Shown here piece by piece: positions 9,325 to 20,017 of a stretch of 64,000 nt of DNA. Both the position numbers and the translations under genes were made by a program. A model generated the notes under the pieces. That model made no database searches, was not told the origin of the DNA, and was given only the letters and a program-made list of their open reading frames with translations. Origin of the DNA: Ehrlichia canis str. Jake (GTDB lineage Bacteria > Pseudomonadota > Alphaproteobacteria > Rickettsiales > Anaplasmataceae); the NCBI RefSeq assembly GCF_000012565.1, contig NC_007354.1:930001-994000 (forward strand), in the 5' to 3' direction. Position 1 is the first letter of the stretch, and each line of letters begins with the position of its first letter.

Positions 9325-10728
9325 AAATTGTTATAAACCCAACGTCAAAATCATACACCATATTATAACAAAATCTAAATACAAATAACCTAGGCTTATT
9401 TAAATCAAACATAGATATTACTTTACATTACAACAAATCAGTACAGATTTTTCATATTATTCTAGAATACAAAAAACTCATTACTATAGTATCAGCTATA
9501 CAAATCATCAAAAAATACAAGATAAGAAATAAGACCTCACTAATTGAGCACAAACTAGTATCTGTATGCTAAAGTGGATAATATCAATACGTTACAATAC
9601 ACTTAATTTTTCAGTACATGACTTCTTTAGGAATATTTTCCAGAAAAATTATAACCGTAAGTACTAATGTAATTGTAACAAATCTTACACAAGTATTAGA
9701 ATTTATACTTACTTACACATTATACAACAAACATACACATACCATAGCAAGATTCATCTAAATAAAAATACATAGGTATTACTATAAACCTAGCTAGGCT
9801 TTATTAGTATTTTCATACTAAATTACAATATAAAAACACATTACAACAGAATCAACAACACACAAATTCCCTTCAAATATAATATAAAAAAATAATACTG
9901 ATTGATAAATTTAGTACAAACTTTAGCATCTATATGTTAAGTAGACAACATCCATAAATTACAAATAGATTAATCTTAATATATATCTTGATAATATGCT
10001 GCTAGTAAAATCATAACTGGAAGTACTATACAATTATAACAATTTTCTGAAATTAGAATTTACGTATAGGTATAACCTAAAGCACAACTTATTTACAATA
10101 ATGATTAATATTACTTAGTAATTACCAACCCACTACAGATCTTAGGTTGTTAATGTCAAACTAGCGTATCAAAAACATATCATAATGGGATTAGGCAGCA
10201 CAAATTATCAAAAATACAATGAAGAATGAGACTTCACTAATTGAGTACAAACTAGCATCTGTACGTTAAGTGTATAATATCAATACATTACAATAAACTT
10301 AATTTCAGTATATAACTTCCTTAGAAATATGTTTTTAGAAAAATTACATCTGGAAGTACTATATAATTGTAACAAATTTTACACAAATATTGGACTTGTA
10401 TACTAACTTACATGTAATATATTATACAGAATCTGCATACCAATACATAACACAAGATAAAATAATTATTAAAGATATTATTAATAAGCTGTATAAATTT
10501 TGTAATACACCACAAATCAAAAACAAAAGTTCTAAATAATTATTAGATATCTAAAAAAATAGCCTTAATAAATAATATTAAACCCACTATAAATACATTA
10601 CTATGAGTTGAATATATGAATATTATACTTACTCTAGACTAAAAAACATAACTATAAATCTAACATTCCCTACTATAAATATATATAATAAGCAACAATA
10701 ATATAAAAAAACTAATATACAATCATCG
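9325..10728. repeat. 1.4-kb spacer with a diverged repeat of about 350 bp
   Basis: No credible gene. A block starting near 9501 (CAAATCATCAAAAAATACAA, then CTCACTAATTGAGCACAAACTAG and the TATCAATACGTTACAATA stretch) recurs near 10201 with the same element order through about 10440. A third, weaker copy lies about 9900-10085. Spacings are about 366 and 335 bases. I found no clear match to the end of gpsA or ntrX, unlike the spacers next to xerC and gshB. Confidence 0.6.
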
Positions 10729-12144
10729 TTACTCAGATATATTACACAATCCTAAAACTTTTAATTTTCGATGAAGTGCAGAACGTTCCATACCAACAAA
10801 TTCAGCAGTTTTTGATACATTACCACCAAAACGTGACAATTGAGTTTTTAAATATTGTCTTTCAAATTCTTCACGTGCCTGACGTAGAGGAACAGATATT
10901 ACTTTAGCACTCAGAACATCATTTATAGGTGAATTAGATACTATATCTACTGGAAGATCCTTTGCAGTAATAACCTCCTTAGGAGACTTCATAATTAATA
11001 TCCACTCTATAACATTACGTAATTGACGTAAATTACCCGGCCATTCATAAGATTGCATTGCTATTAAAGCTTCATCACTCAATATATGAGTACATAAACC
11101 CATCTTTTTACATATGCTATTCATAAAATATCTACACAATTCTGGAATATCAGTACAATACTCAACCAAAGATGGAACCCTAATTGGCAAAACATTTAAT
11201 CTATAATATAAATCCTCACAAAATTTTCCTGCTCTTACTTCATTTTCTATATCTTTTGACGATGAAACAATAATCCTAACATCCACACTCACAGGAACTT
11301 TGCTATTTTCTCTATATATTTTACCTTCTTGCAACAATCTAAGTAATCTTAACTGTGTATCATAACGTAAATCTGTTACTTCATCTATAAACAGTGTTCC
11401 ACGATTTGCCTGCTCTATGATACCAATATGAGGAGGTACTCTATGAGATAAAATATTACTACTCTCCTCACTACCAAATATATTCACCAAGTAATTGTTT
11501 GCAGGTAACATAGATGAATACATTGATATAAATGGTGTATCATATCCTTTTGATTTTTTATGTATTAACCTAGCAACTACCTCTTTCCCCACACCAGGTG
11601 ATCCAGTAATCAAAATACGACTAGACGTTGCAGCAGCTTTATTAACCATACTTCGCAAATTTTTTATCACAGAAGAGCTACCAACTATTTCATAATCTTC
11701 AAATGCTGATTTTAACTCATCATTTTCTCTACGTAACCTACCAGACTCTATTGCTCTTTTCACTACTAATTTCAATCTACTTTCTGTAAAAGGCTTCTCT
11801 ATATAATCATAAGCACCTATATGTAAAGACTTCACAGCAGTAGCAATATTACCATGTCCACTAATTACAATAACAGGCAAATGTGGATATCTTTCCTTAA
11901 GCTTTTCCAAAACACTTAACCCATCAATATCTGATCCTTTCAACCATATATCTAGTAATACAACATCTGGCTCTTTTTCATAAGCCATCTTAATAGCAGA
12001 CAATCCATCAACTGCTAACTTAGTGCCATGATTATCATCGCTTAATATATCTTTTATTAAATTTCTGATATCACCTTCATCATCAACAACCAATACTTCA
12101 GAAATATACAATCTTTCCTTGGACATTTCAAAATCCTGCGCCAT
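10729..12144 (-). CDS. ntrX: NtrX response regulator (receiver, AAA+, Fis-type HTH)
   Basis: 471 residues. Receiver domain 14-130 with acidic residues 21-22, phosphoacceptor Asp65 (VVLLDIWLKG), Thr/Ser and Lys (EKPF). The AAA+ module about 152-380 has Walker A GSPGVGKEV (181-189) and Walker B TLFIDEV (250-256), plus the R-finger region FCEDLYYRLNVLPIRVPSL. The C-terminal Fis-like HTH (about 437-463, GGNVSKTAEFVGMERSALHRKLK) is intact. The loop where sigma-54 activators carry GAFTGA reads GSEESSNILSHRV (224-236), so sigma-54 contact is unlikely. NtrX is partner of the NtrY kinase, whose gene lies at 59228-61369. TAGGT lies 6 nt before ATG 12144; ATG 12126 is an alternative. Confidence 0.93.
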   Translation of the reverse strand: MAQDFEMSKERLYISEVLVVDDEGDIRNLIKDILSDDNHGTKLAVDGLSAIKMAYEKEPDVVLLDIWLKGSDIDGLSVLEKLKERYPHLPVIVISGHGNIATAVKSLHIGAYDYIEKPFTESRLKLVVKRAIESGRLRRENDELKSAFEDYEIVGSSSVIKNLRSMVNKAAATSSRILITGSPGVGKEVVARLIHKKSKGYDTPFISMYSSMLPANNYLVNIFGSEESSNILSHRVPPHIGIIEQANRGTLFIDEVTDLRYDTQLRLLRLLQEGKIYRENSKVPVSVDVRIIVSSSKDIENEVRAGKFCEDLYYRLNVLPIRVPSLVEYCTDIPELCRYFMNSICKKMGLCTHILSDEALIAMQSYEWPGNLRQLRNVIEWILIMKSPKEVITAKDLPVDIVSNSPINDVLSAKVISVPLRQAREEFERQYLKTQLSRFGGNVSKTAEFVGMERSALHRKLKVLGLCNISE

Positions 12145-12419
12145 AATTACCTACAATACTAATGAAACACCGCAAAACACAGTGTACTACATAACAAGTA
12201 CACCTAATAATACTACCACTCTTGTTAATGATCAACAACCAATATATAAAATTCATCATTTTTACTCTATAAATTTTAAATATATAATAAAAATTTATTA
12301 TAATAATAGTTAACTTATCAAATATATGAGTCCTATATATCCAAATGAATAAATAAACAAAGTAACATCTTAACTTACCACCAATCTTATAAATCAATTA
12401 TAACCAATTATTAATAAAA

Positions 12420-13247
12420 TTACTCTTCTATGTTAATTTGTGTAGGGACACGCATATCAACAGTTTTCCAAATTAAAAATTCACTAGAAGCTTCACATAT
12501 ACTTAGTAAGTTATTCCAAGCATTATAAGGATTTTCTTTAGGTAATTTGATATTTAACCCACTAGACAACACAATATCCCAACTACCATCATCAAAATAA
12601 AACATAGAAGAAATCATATTGCTGAGAACACTATTTTCATTGACTAGCTTTTTTATAAAATGTAACCCTTGCAATGCTTCATTACCATATATTGAAACTA
12701 AATCATCCTGTTCATCATAATCGCTAACAATAACATGTCCTGTATCATCAATAATTGAACTGCCATCATCATGATACCAATTTGCAAATGGTAAATATTC
12801 TAGTACTCTTATTTGCAAAACGTTAGGCAATAACCTTTTTACTGAAACACTTTTAATCCACTTACTACTATCTTTTATTTCCTTCTGTAACTCACTTAAA
12901 GGTAGAAATAAAATAGATTTATTAACGCTAACAAATCCACGAATATAGTCTGAAGGTACAAATTTGTTGCCATTAATAACTATATCATCAACAGCAAATC
13001 CACAATTTATTAACTTATCTGATATATAATGTGATATAATTAGAGCACAATTTCGAAATTTATTTGCTATTTCACCTTTAAAAAAATATATAAAGGTAAT
13101 ACTAATAATAATCATTAAAAAGAAAACCAAATTCTTGCGTGTAAAAAAACGCATACTTGATTTAAAAATATTAACGCTACCAATATTACCAGCATTACTC
13201 AAGGACCGATAGTCATCTATATCTTTAAGATCACTAATTTCTCTCAT
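12420..13247 (-). CDS. ftsQ: Cell division protein FtsQ
   Basis: About 275 residues. It has a cytoplasmic N-terminus, one transmembrane helix at about 39-56 (LVFFLMIIISITFIYFF), then a POTRA domain (FAVDDIVINGNKFVPSDYIRGFV through KSVSVKRLLPNVLQIRVLEYLPFANWYH) and a C-terminal beta domain (SIIDDTGHVIVSD, then GLHFIKKLVNE and DMRVPTQINI). This order and the 'R-LP-L-I-V-E-P-A-W' pattern define FtsQ/DivIB, which links FtsA/FtsZ assembly to the periplasmic septal synthesis machinery. ATG 13247 has AGGT about 10 nt upstream and is preferred to an in-frame GTG at 13289. No ftsA, ddl or mur gene lies beside it here. Confidence 0.88.
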   Translation of the reverse strand: MREISDLKDIDDYRSLSNAGNIGSVNIFKSSMRFFTRKNLVFFLMIIISITFIYFFKGEIANKFRNCALIISHYISDKLINCGFAVDDIVINGNKFVPSDYIRGFVSVNKSILFLPLSELQKEIKDSSKWIKSVSVKRLLPNVLQIRVLEYLPFANWYHDDGSSIIDDTGHVIVSDYDEQDDLVSIYGNEALQGLHFIKKLVNENSVLSNMISSMFYFDDGSWDIVLSSGLNIKLPKENPYNAWNNLLSICEASSEFLIWKTVDMRVPTQINIEE

Positions 13248-13289
13248 AACACTTAACCTAACTAATTTACAGATTTTCGTTTTAAGCAC

Positions 13290-14411
13290 TAACTAATTAA
13301 CAGTAGATCATTCAACACCTTATTTAAGTATAAAATCAATAATGTAAACTATATTTTACAAAAAACTTAATCACTAAAAATAACACAGCAATTTAAACAC
13401 TTATACAAAACCCCACAAGTAACAAACATATAATTCTTTTAGAATAAAGGAACAATAAACTCCTTTAAAACAAATTTTAGTATCAACAAACACAGTTTAC
13501 ACATTAGACTAAATCTAAATTATGTACAACATCAAACTTTTACAAAAAAGAAAAAAATTACACTAAAAATCAATATTTATCTAAATCCATAACATAAAAT
13601 TTAGCAAAAACAACTCACAATACTATATTTAGAATTTCAAGTTATAAAAAATAAAACTACAATTAATAAGAATTTATGCAAATTATCAATTAAACTACAA
13701 ATTAGTAGCTATTTCTATATAAAAATTACAATTATAACAAGGGATTAAAAAAACTACATTGTATGATAATATACACTCAACAAGTTATAGAATAACTGTA
13801 AAATTTACATCATTCATTAGTATTACTACTACACTCTCAACAAAACTCTTTTTAAAACAATCCAGATATTTTTCTATAAATATTATGCACAACCCATCTG
13901 CAAAATGTATATAAACAAGTAATATTTACTTTATAGTACTACTATAAATAAAAAATACATTTTACTTAGCAGCAATATTTACTTTACTAAATTTTGTAGA
14001 GAACTTTTTTAAGTAACTTCAATATTTTTTCACCAATGTACTAGGCACAACTCTTTTAGAAAATATATATAAATAAGTAACACCTATTTTAAATTACTAT
14101 CAATATTCACTTAGTAACATCATGCACATTTCTTACATTGTGTATAGAACTTTTTTAAAACAATTCCAATATGTTTTTACCACTGCATTATTCGTCATCC
14201 TTTTCGAAAAGATAAGCAATATTTACTTTATATAATTACTATAAAATAAAAACTCTATTTCACATATTCACATCATTTACACTTATTACACTTTGCATAG
14301 AACTTCTATCAAAGCAATATTCTTCACCAATGTACCATATATAATCTTTTTAATAAATTTACAAGGATAAGTAATATTTACTTGATATAACTAACAAATT
14401 TCTTAGTCACA
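13290..14411. repeat. 1.1-kb spacer of tandem degenerate copies of the gshB 3' end
   Basis: The last 100 or so coding bases of gshB (14431-14535: TATAGAATTTTTCTTCAAAACAATCC, then CAACATTTTTTCTCC and AGTAACATTTACTTCTATTAAG) recur with substitutions and indels in the spacer. Copies start near 14296 (CATAGAACTTCTATC), 14143 (TATAGAACTTTTTTAAAACAATTCC), 13995 (TAGAGAACTTTTTTAAG) and 13838. Each is followed by CAATATxTTTTxACC and then AGTAATATTTACTT-like sequence. Spacing is about 139-156 bases. Upstream of 13800 the sequence is too decayed to assign. Confidence 0.75.
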
Positions 14412-15353
14412 TTACTGACATCCATTAAGTTTCTTATAGAATTTTTCTTCAAAACAATCCCAACATTTTTTCTCCAAAGATACTCCGTATAACTCATTTA
14501 TCTGTAAAATACCACAAGGAGAAGTAACATTTACTTCTATTAAGTACCTATCCAAAACATCTATTCCAACAAATATAATGCCTTTTCCTAACAATTCATG
14601 TTCTATAGCTGAACATATCGCTAAATCTCTATCTGACAATGCAGTAGCTTCTGGAATTGATCCAATACTCAAATTAGTCCTAATTTCTCCATCAAATGAT
14701 ATTTTACGTTTGAGCACACCTATAGGCTTACCATCTAAAAGAACAATTCTTTTATCATTGCTGATATTTGGTATAAATTTTTGAGCAATTATAGGACAGC
14801 CATATTTTTCGATCATTAACTCTATTACAACATTAATATCAACATTACTATGCATCCTAGTAACATCATTTCCAGCATAACTGTATAAAGGTTTTAATAC
14901 TATATCCCTATGCTCTTGATAAAAATCCTGCAATATAAGACGATCTTCAGTTATTACAGTATCTGGTATAAATTCAGGAAATAAAAGCGGTAATAATTTC
15001 TCTGAATAATCCCTAAGACTTCTAGGATGATTTATCAAAAGAGGTTTTTTGAGTTTTTCTAAAATATATGTACACGTAATATAACGCATGTCAAATGGTG
15101 GATTTTGACGGATAAAAATTATATCAACATGCTCAAGTAATAACTCTTGCACATTAGCAAATTTTAGTCTACCTCCATCCAAAGTTACTAAGCAAGCCCT
15201 AGCAACTGGAACATTACCCTTTATCGATAATTGATCAGGAGAATAAAAAAAGACAGTATGTCCTCTAGCTTGGGCTTCCTGTATAAACTTAACTGATAAA
15301 TCCTTATCAACAACAACATCCCTATCCATCTGAAAAGCAACAACAAGTGCCAT
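14412..15353 (-). CDS. gshB: Glutathione synthetase
   Basis: 313 residues, family length. It joins gamma-glutamylcysteine and glycine using ATP. The N-terminal domain begins ALVVAFQMDRD. It contains FIRQNPPFDMRYI, the substrate-binding segment typical of GshB (Q/D-P-P-F-D-xx-Y). The ATP-grasp domain shows IVLKPLYSYAGNDVTRM, PIIAQKFIPNISNDKRIVLLDGKPIG and FVGIDVLDRYLIEVNVTSPCGI, which carries the metal-binding Glu and Asn. ATG 15353 starts the protein. The C-terminus is intact even though partial copies of its tail follow in tandem. Together with the Grx4 gene it implies a glutathione-based redox system. Confidence 0.94.
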   Translation of the reverse strand: MALVVAFQMDRDVVVDKDLSVKFIQEAQARGHTVFFYSPDQLSIKGNVPVARACLVTLDGGRLKFANVQELLLEHVDIIFIRQNPPFDMRYITCTYILEKLKKPLLINHPRSLRDYSEKLLPLLFPEFIPDTVITEDRLILQDFYQEHRDIVLKPLYSYAGNDVTRMHSNVDINVVIELMIEKYGCPIIAQKFIPNISNDKRIVLLDGKPIGVLKRKISFDGEIRTNLSIGSIPEATALSDRDLAICSAIEHELLGKGIIFVGIDVLDRYLIEVNVTSPCGILQINELYGVSLEKKCWDCFEEKFYKKLNGCQ

Positions 15354-15669
15354 ATATTTCCTTACATTTTTAATCTATACTAATAACTTCTTATAAAAGA
15401 AAAAACCTTATTTTATTCAAATTAATACAATAAAACTTACAAGATACCTAAATATAAAAAGATTATTCTACTTTTAGAAGTATTCATACTATACAATATT
15501 ACAAACAACAACAACTTATCAGAGATAAAAAAACAAAATCACTACAGCAGATATATTAAATAATGCGTATGATATACTATTACATTAATAAAACAATTGA
15601 TTGAGTACACACCTATTACAAAGAGTAACACTACAAACTCAGATTCAAATTGATAACAAGTAAAGATTA
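15354..15669. other. Intergenic spacer, nothing recognised
   Basis: About 316 A+T-rich bases between the starts and ends of two minus-strand genes. I see no open frame, repeat or hairpin of note; it should hold the gshB promoter. Confidence 0.4.
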
Positions 15670-16260
15670 CTAATTACGCAATTTGCTATCTTTCAACCTC
15701 ACATAGCTAACCACTTGTTTTACTTTTTTCACCTTCTGTGCTATCGATACCACTTTATTCAGCTCTTCTTGATCTTGAGCTATACCCATCAAATAAACAA
15801 TTCTATCTATTGTGTTAACACTATAATTCATAGATTTAACTTTACTTTGAGAAAGTATTCGTGCTTTAACTTGAGCACTAATTGCAGCATCAATAGCTGT
15901 CTCTTTTAAATTAATTGATCCTTTATCTACAGTTATCTCATTAACAACTTCTCTAACATCCTTTTGCTGCCATGAAACTTTTTCAGCTGTTATTTGATCA
16001 TCCAACGATTTTACATGTCCTAACAATAATACACGTCCTTCACTTACTTTAACAGTTACCTGAGGAAATAATCCCACTTTAAATAGCTCTTTATTAATTC
16101 TAATCAATATTGCCGTATCATCTATAGTGTCACCAATTGACCTATCCTGTAATGTAATAATTGCACCTGTAGTGACAGCAAGACCAGCCATTATTCCAGA
16201 ACAACCAGTTTGGTTTATCATTAATAAAATCACCAATAAAAAATTTACTAGAAGACGCAT
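15670..16260 (-). CDS. BON-domain lipoprotein (OsmY-like)
   Basis: About 196 residues from ATG 16260 (another ATG at 16278 adds six residues). Residues 1-20 form a lipoprotein signal ending INQTGC, with Cys20 as likely lipidation site. Two BON domains follow: about 44-112 (DTAILIRINKELFK, then VTVKVSEGRVLLLGHVKS and REVVNEITVD) and about 122-195 (DAAISAQVKARILSQ, then YSVNTIDRIVYLMGIAQDQEEL and KQVVSYVRL). BON proteins are thought to bind membranes or stabilise the envelope under stress. It is a single gene, opposite to aspS. Function is inferred from domains only. Confidence 0.85.
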   Translation of the reverse strand: MRLLVNFLLVILLMINQTGCSGIMAGLAVTTGAIITLQDRSIGDTIDDTAILIRINKELFKVGLFPQVTVKVSEGRVLLLGHVKSLDDQITAEKVSWQQKDVREVVNEITVDKGSINLKETAIDAAISAQVKARILSQSKVKSMNYSVNTIDRIVYLMGIAQDQEELNKVVSIAQKVKKVKQVVSYVRLKDSKLRN

Positions 16261-16278
16261 ATGGAATAATAAAAGCAT

Positions 16279-16658
16279 AAAGCGATAGAGTTTATGCTAT
16301 ACAACTTTTTACAGTGTGTAAATAGTAAAATATTTTATACCTTTTTAAGATATAAATTATCTTAATACTTTAGTAATCTCAAGATTTCAACAATAATTCA
16401 ATAAAATTAGCATTTATCTAAAAAAACATTACCTAAATTAATCTTATCACTTAATACAAATAAAATACTTTGTTTGTAACAATTATCAAATTAGAACTAT
16501 AAATACAAATCCTAACTACTAATTATATAGATTTAGTAGAAACATATTTTAAGCATAACATTATTCTTAACAACTTTATTTAATAACAATCTCTCAAAAA
16601 GACTTTCAATGTATATATTATAGTATAAAATAAAGTGAAGTTGAAAATATAGATTTTT
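16279..16658. other. Divergent intergenic region, nothing recognised
   Basis: About 380 bases between the divergent BON lipoprotein gene and aspS. It must hold promoters for both. I see no RNA gene, repeat array or strong hairpin. Confidence 0.4.
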
Positions 16659-18431
16659 ATGAACATATACAGAACACACCTGTGCAATGAACTAAGGGAA
16701 GAACATATTAACCAAGAAGTAATTCTTTCTGGATGGGTATATAGAAAACGTGATCACGGAAAAATTATTTTTGTAGATTTACGCGATCACTATGGAATAA
16801 CACAATTAGTATTTAACGAAGCTGATAATGAAATTTTTCAACTAATCTCTTATCTAAAATTAGAAAGCGTAATTACAATAAAAGGTACAGTAGTAGCCAG
16901 GGATAGTTCTACTATCAATACTACAGTCAGTACTGGATTAATTGAAGTTGTAGTAAATCATGTCACAATTGAGTCAGAAGCAAACCTCCTACCAATGAAT
17001 ATAGCATCAACTCAAGAATATCCAGAAGATATAAGATTCAAGTATAGGTTCCTAGATCTAAGGCGTGACAAAGTAAAACATAATATAATCTTAAGATCTA
17101 AAGTCATTGCAGAACTAAGAAAAAGCATGGAAAATATGGGTTTCATTGAAATACAAACTCCTATTTTGACATCATCATCTCCAGAAGGAGCTAGAGATTA
17201 TTTAGTACCAAGTCGTATACACCATGGAAAATTTTATGCTTTACCTCAAGCTCCTCAGTTATTTAAACAGATATTAATGGTAAGTGGATTCGATAAATAT
17301 TTTCAAATAGCACCTTGCTTTAGAGATGAGGATGCAAGAGCAGACCGCTCACCTGGAGAATTCTATCAGTTAGATATGGAAATGTCTTTTGTTACACAAG
17401 AAGACGTATTCAATGTTATTGAACCAGTACTACTCAATATATTCAGTAAATTTTCAAGTAAAACTATTCACAAAGAATTTCCAAGAATATCATACCACAA
17501 TGCAATGCTATATTATGGATCAGACAAACCAGATCTGAGAAACCCATTAATAATTCAAGATGTCACAGAAATTTTCAGAGATTCACAATTCAATATCTTT
17601 AACTCAAACATCAAAAAAGGAATGGTAGTAAGAGCAATACCGGCACCTAAAACAGCAAATAATCCTCGCAGCTTTTTTGATAATAAAATTGAATTTGCAA
17701 AAACGTTAGGAGCACAAGGATTAGGGTATATTACCTTCAACGATGATTCTTCTGCTAAAGGACCTATAGCTAAATTTTTAGACGAAGAGAGGTTAAATAA
17801 AATTAAGTCTATCTGTAATTTACAGACTGGAGATAGTGTATTTTTTGTATCAGAAACAGAAGACAAAGCCGCAGAATTTGCAGGAGAAATAAGAACAATA
17901 TTGGGAACAGAGCTCAATCTAATTGAGCCAGATACCTTTAGATTTTGTTGGGTTGTAGATTTTCCATATTTCAAGTACGACAAAAAAGAAAAATCTATTG
18001 GATTCTTTCATAATCCTTTTTCAATGCCACAAGGAGGTTTAGAAGCTCTAAATAACCAAGATCCATTAAGTATACTCGCATACCAGTATGACATAGTATG
18101 TAACGGTATAGAAATTTCCAGTGGAGCAATACGTAACCACAAACTGGATATTATGTATAAGGCATTTTCAATAGCAGGTTATACTCAAGAAATGGTAGAT
18201 AAAAAATTCAACTCTCTTACACGTGCTTTCAAATTTGGAGCACCACCACATGGAGGGATTGCTCCAGGGATAGATCGTATGGTAATGCTATTAGCAGATG
18301 CAACAAACATTAGAGAAGTTATCTGCTTCCCACTTAATCAATCTGGTGAAGATTTACTTATGGGCGCTCCATCAGAAATAGACACAGAACATTTAAAATT
18401 GTTATCACTAAACATTACAAAAAAATCTTAA
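16659..18431 (+). CDS. aspS: Aspartyl-tRNA synthetase
   Basis: 590 residues, the bacterial class IIb size. The N-terminal OB-fold anticodon-binding domain is at 1-110 ([23 protein letters not shown]). Class II motif 1 lies in [25 protein letters not shown]. Motif 2 is [20 protein letters not shown]. The GAD insertion domain covers about 290-400 and motif 3 is [10 protein letters not shown] near the C-terminus. It charges tRNA-Asp. In bacteria that use GatCAB for tRNA-Asn the enzyme is often non-discriminating; whether that holds here cannot be judged from this window. No strong Shine-Dalgarno precedes ATG 16659. Confidence 0.96.
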   Translation: MNIYRTHLCNELREEHINQEVILSGWVYRKRDHGKIIFVDLRDHYGITQLVFNEADNEIFQLISYLKLESVITIKGTVVARDSSTINTTVSTGLIEVVVNHVTIESEANLLPMNIASTQEYPEDIRFKYRFLDLRRDKVKHNIILRSKVIAELRKSMENMGFIEIQTPILTSSSPEGARDYLVPSRIHHGKFYALPQAPQLFKQILMVSGFDKYFQIAPCFRDEDARADRSPGEFYQLDMEMSFVTQEDVFNVIEPVLLNIFSKFSSKTIHKEFPRISYHNAMLYYGSDKPDLRNPLIIQDVTEIFRDSQFNIFNSNIKKGMVVRAIPAPKTANNPRSFFDNKIEFAKTLGAQGLGYITFNDDSSAKGPIAKFLDEERLNKIKSICNLQTGDSVFFVSETEDKAAEFAGEIRTILGTELNLIEPDTFRFCWVVDFPYFKYDKKEKSIGFFHNPFSMPQGGLEALNNQDPLSILAYQYDIVCNGIEISSGAIRNHKLDIMYKAFSIAGYTQEMVDKKFNSLTRAFKFGAPPHGGIAPGIDRMVMLLADATNIREVICFPLNQSGEDLLMGAPSEIDTEHLKLLSLNITKKS

Positions 18432-18893
18432 TCAGTTTTAGCACCGAATATTTTTACCAACTATTTGAGAAATATGGAGTGACATTGTATAAAAGCTTGA
18501 TTTTTATTTTATTGTAAATAATTTACTATCTGCATATTAAGTAATTTCAGCAAGCAAGTTTTTCAACACTGAAAACAATTACAACTTTTATAAATATTAC
18601 ACTAACAATATATCTATTAGATACCTAAATTTATTTCACTATAAACAACGTACTACTCGCACATAAGCATTTTAATAATATAAGGTCAAATTAAATGCTA
18701 AATGATACAGTGTTAATAAAACCTTGTAGTAACTTATAACTCAGATATTTAGATTTATTTCACTCAAAGTAATACAGTATGCACAGAAGCAACTCTAAAA
18801 ATGCAATACTAATTTAAACATTGCAAATAATTCTGACTTTAATAGAATCTTAATAAATATTCCACAAAAATGATAATTTAGAAATTCAAATAA
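18432..18893. repeat. Spacer with a weak degenerate repeat
   Basis: About 460 bases without a gene. Two stretches resemble each other: near 18619 (ATACCTAAATTTATTTCACTATAAACAA, CGCACATAAGCA) and near 18741 (ATATTTAGATTTATTTCACTCAAAGTAA, TGCACAGAAGCA), about 122 bases apart. Both are strongly diverged. Confidence 0.4.
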
Positions 18894-19529
18894 ATGATGA
18901 AGCAACCAACAGCAGTAATATTTGACTGGTACAATACACTAATTGATACTAGTATTAACACAGATTGCGTAATTCTCAACAAAGTACTAGATCAGATGGG
19001 ATACAAAAACATAGACTTACATTCTATACCAAATTCTACAATACCAAAATACCTAACAACATTATTAGGAAAAAGATGGAAAGAAGCAACAACTTTGTAT
19101 GAAAATAGCTTAGAGAAGTCACAAAAATCAGATAACTTTATGCTAAATGATGGAGCAATTGAATTGTTAGATACATTAAAAGCAAACAATATAATTATGG
19201 CAATTGTCAGCAATAAAAACGGTAAAAGTCTACGAGCTGAAGTACAAAATAAAAATTTAACACACTATTTTGACTCTATAATCGGCTCTGGAGATACAGG
19301 AACTACAAAACCATCTCCTGAACCAGTATTAGCAGCATTAACAAATATAAATGTTCAGCCAAGCAAAGAGGTGTTTTTTATAGGAGATAGTATATCAGAC
19401 ATACAAAGCGCAACTGAAGCAGGTTGTTTGCCTATAAAATATGGCAGTACTACTACTATAAATAATGTTCTCTCTTTTTCAAATTTTGATGACATTCGTC
19501 ACTTTATCTGCAAATTAATAAATATATGA
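18894..19529 (+). CDS. HAD-superfamily hydrolase (phosphoglycolate phosphatase-like)
   Basis: 211 residues with the HAD motifs in order: motif I FDWYNTLID with nucleophile Asp11, motif II IVSNKNG, motif III Lys within GTTKPSPEPVLAAL, and motif IV FFIGDSISDIQSATEAG. A helical cap domain fills residues about 18-85. The usual second Asp of motif I (DxD) is Tyr13 here, so classic phosphatase chemistry may be changed; DWAGT-type phosphonatases show a comparable replacement. Substrate unknown. The TGA stop overlaps the start of the next gene by 4 bases, so both are probably co-translated. Confidence 0.8.
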   Translation: MMKQPTAVIFDWYNTLIDTSINTDCVILNKVLDQMGYKNIDLHSIPNSTIPKYLTTLLGKRWKEATTLYENSLEKSQKSDNFMLNDGAIELLDTLKANNIIMAIVSNKNGKSLRAEVQNKNLTHYFDSIIGSGDTGTTKPSPEPVLAALTNINVQPSKEVFFIGDSISDIQSATEAGCLPIKYGSTTTINNVLSFSNFDDIRHFICKLINI

Positions 19530-20017
19530 ATACAAAAAACATTAAAGTTGCAAATATACTAAAAAGAGTATTAGCAAGTACTATTGATCATATAATTCTA
19601 TCATTACTCAATTACCCAGTTGTATTGCTAACACATGAACTAACAATCATACCGTTTATTGTGAACTTACTGATTAGCTGTTACTACTACACATATTTTT
19701 TATCATCTACAGCACAAGCATCTATTGGACAAAAAATATTAAACATACATACCATACGTTGTGACAATAAGAAAATTGATGCTTGTTTAGCATTTGATAG
19801 ATCATTATCAGAGTTTCTATGCCCTACTATACTCATGATAAGCATACAAATCGTAAACATGAATATTAATAACTCGTTTATAACAAGCATTATATTCTTG
19901 ATCACTATTGTAACATTAATAGTATCAGTAGTTTGGTATTTAATTGCTTTATTTTCACAAAATAATCAAACGATTCATGATATTATATTTAATACTATAG
20001 TAGTAGAAAATAAATAA
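19526..20017 (+). CDS. RDD-family membrane protein
   Basis: 163 residues with the RDD signature: Arg and Asp in helix 1 (LKRVLASTIDHIILSLL), a second membrane segment near 36-60, the conserved SIGQKILNIHTIR motif after it, and a third or fourth segment at about 95-155 (LCPTILMISIQIV and SIIFLITIVTLIVSVVWYLIALF). The closing TIHDIIFNTIVV matches the family 'Q-x-hD..ag/n-T-V'. RDD proteins are small inner-membrane proteins, some linked to ion transport, mostly without known function. ATG overlaps the HAD stop codon (ATGA). Confidence 0.8.
   Translation: MNTKNIKVANILKRVLASTIDHIILSLLNYPVVLLTHELTIIPFIVNLLISCYYYTYFLSSTAQASIGQKILNIHTIRCDNKKIDACLAFDRSLSEFLCPTILMISIQIVNMNINNSFITSIIFLITIVTLIVSVVWYLIALFSQNNQTIHDIIFNTIVVENK

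Noticed and set aside
12128-12397. 89-codon open frame on the minus strand upstream of ntrX
   Set aside because: It overlaps the ntrX start in another frame, has no ribosome-binding site, and its composition (Ile, Tyr, Lys, Phe) is that of random A+T-rich DNA.
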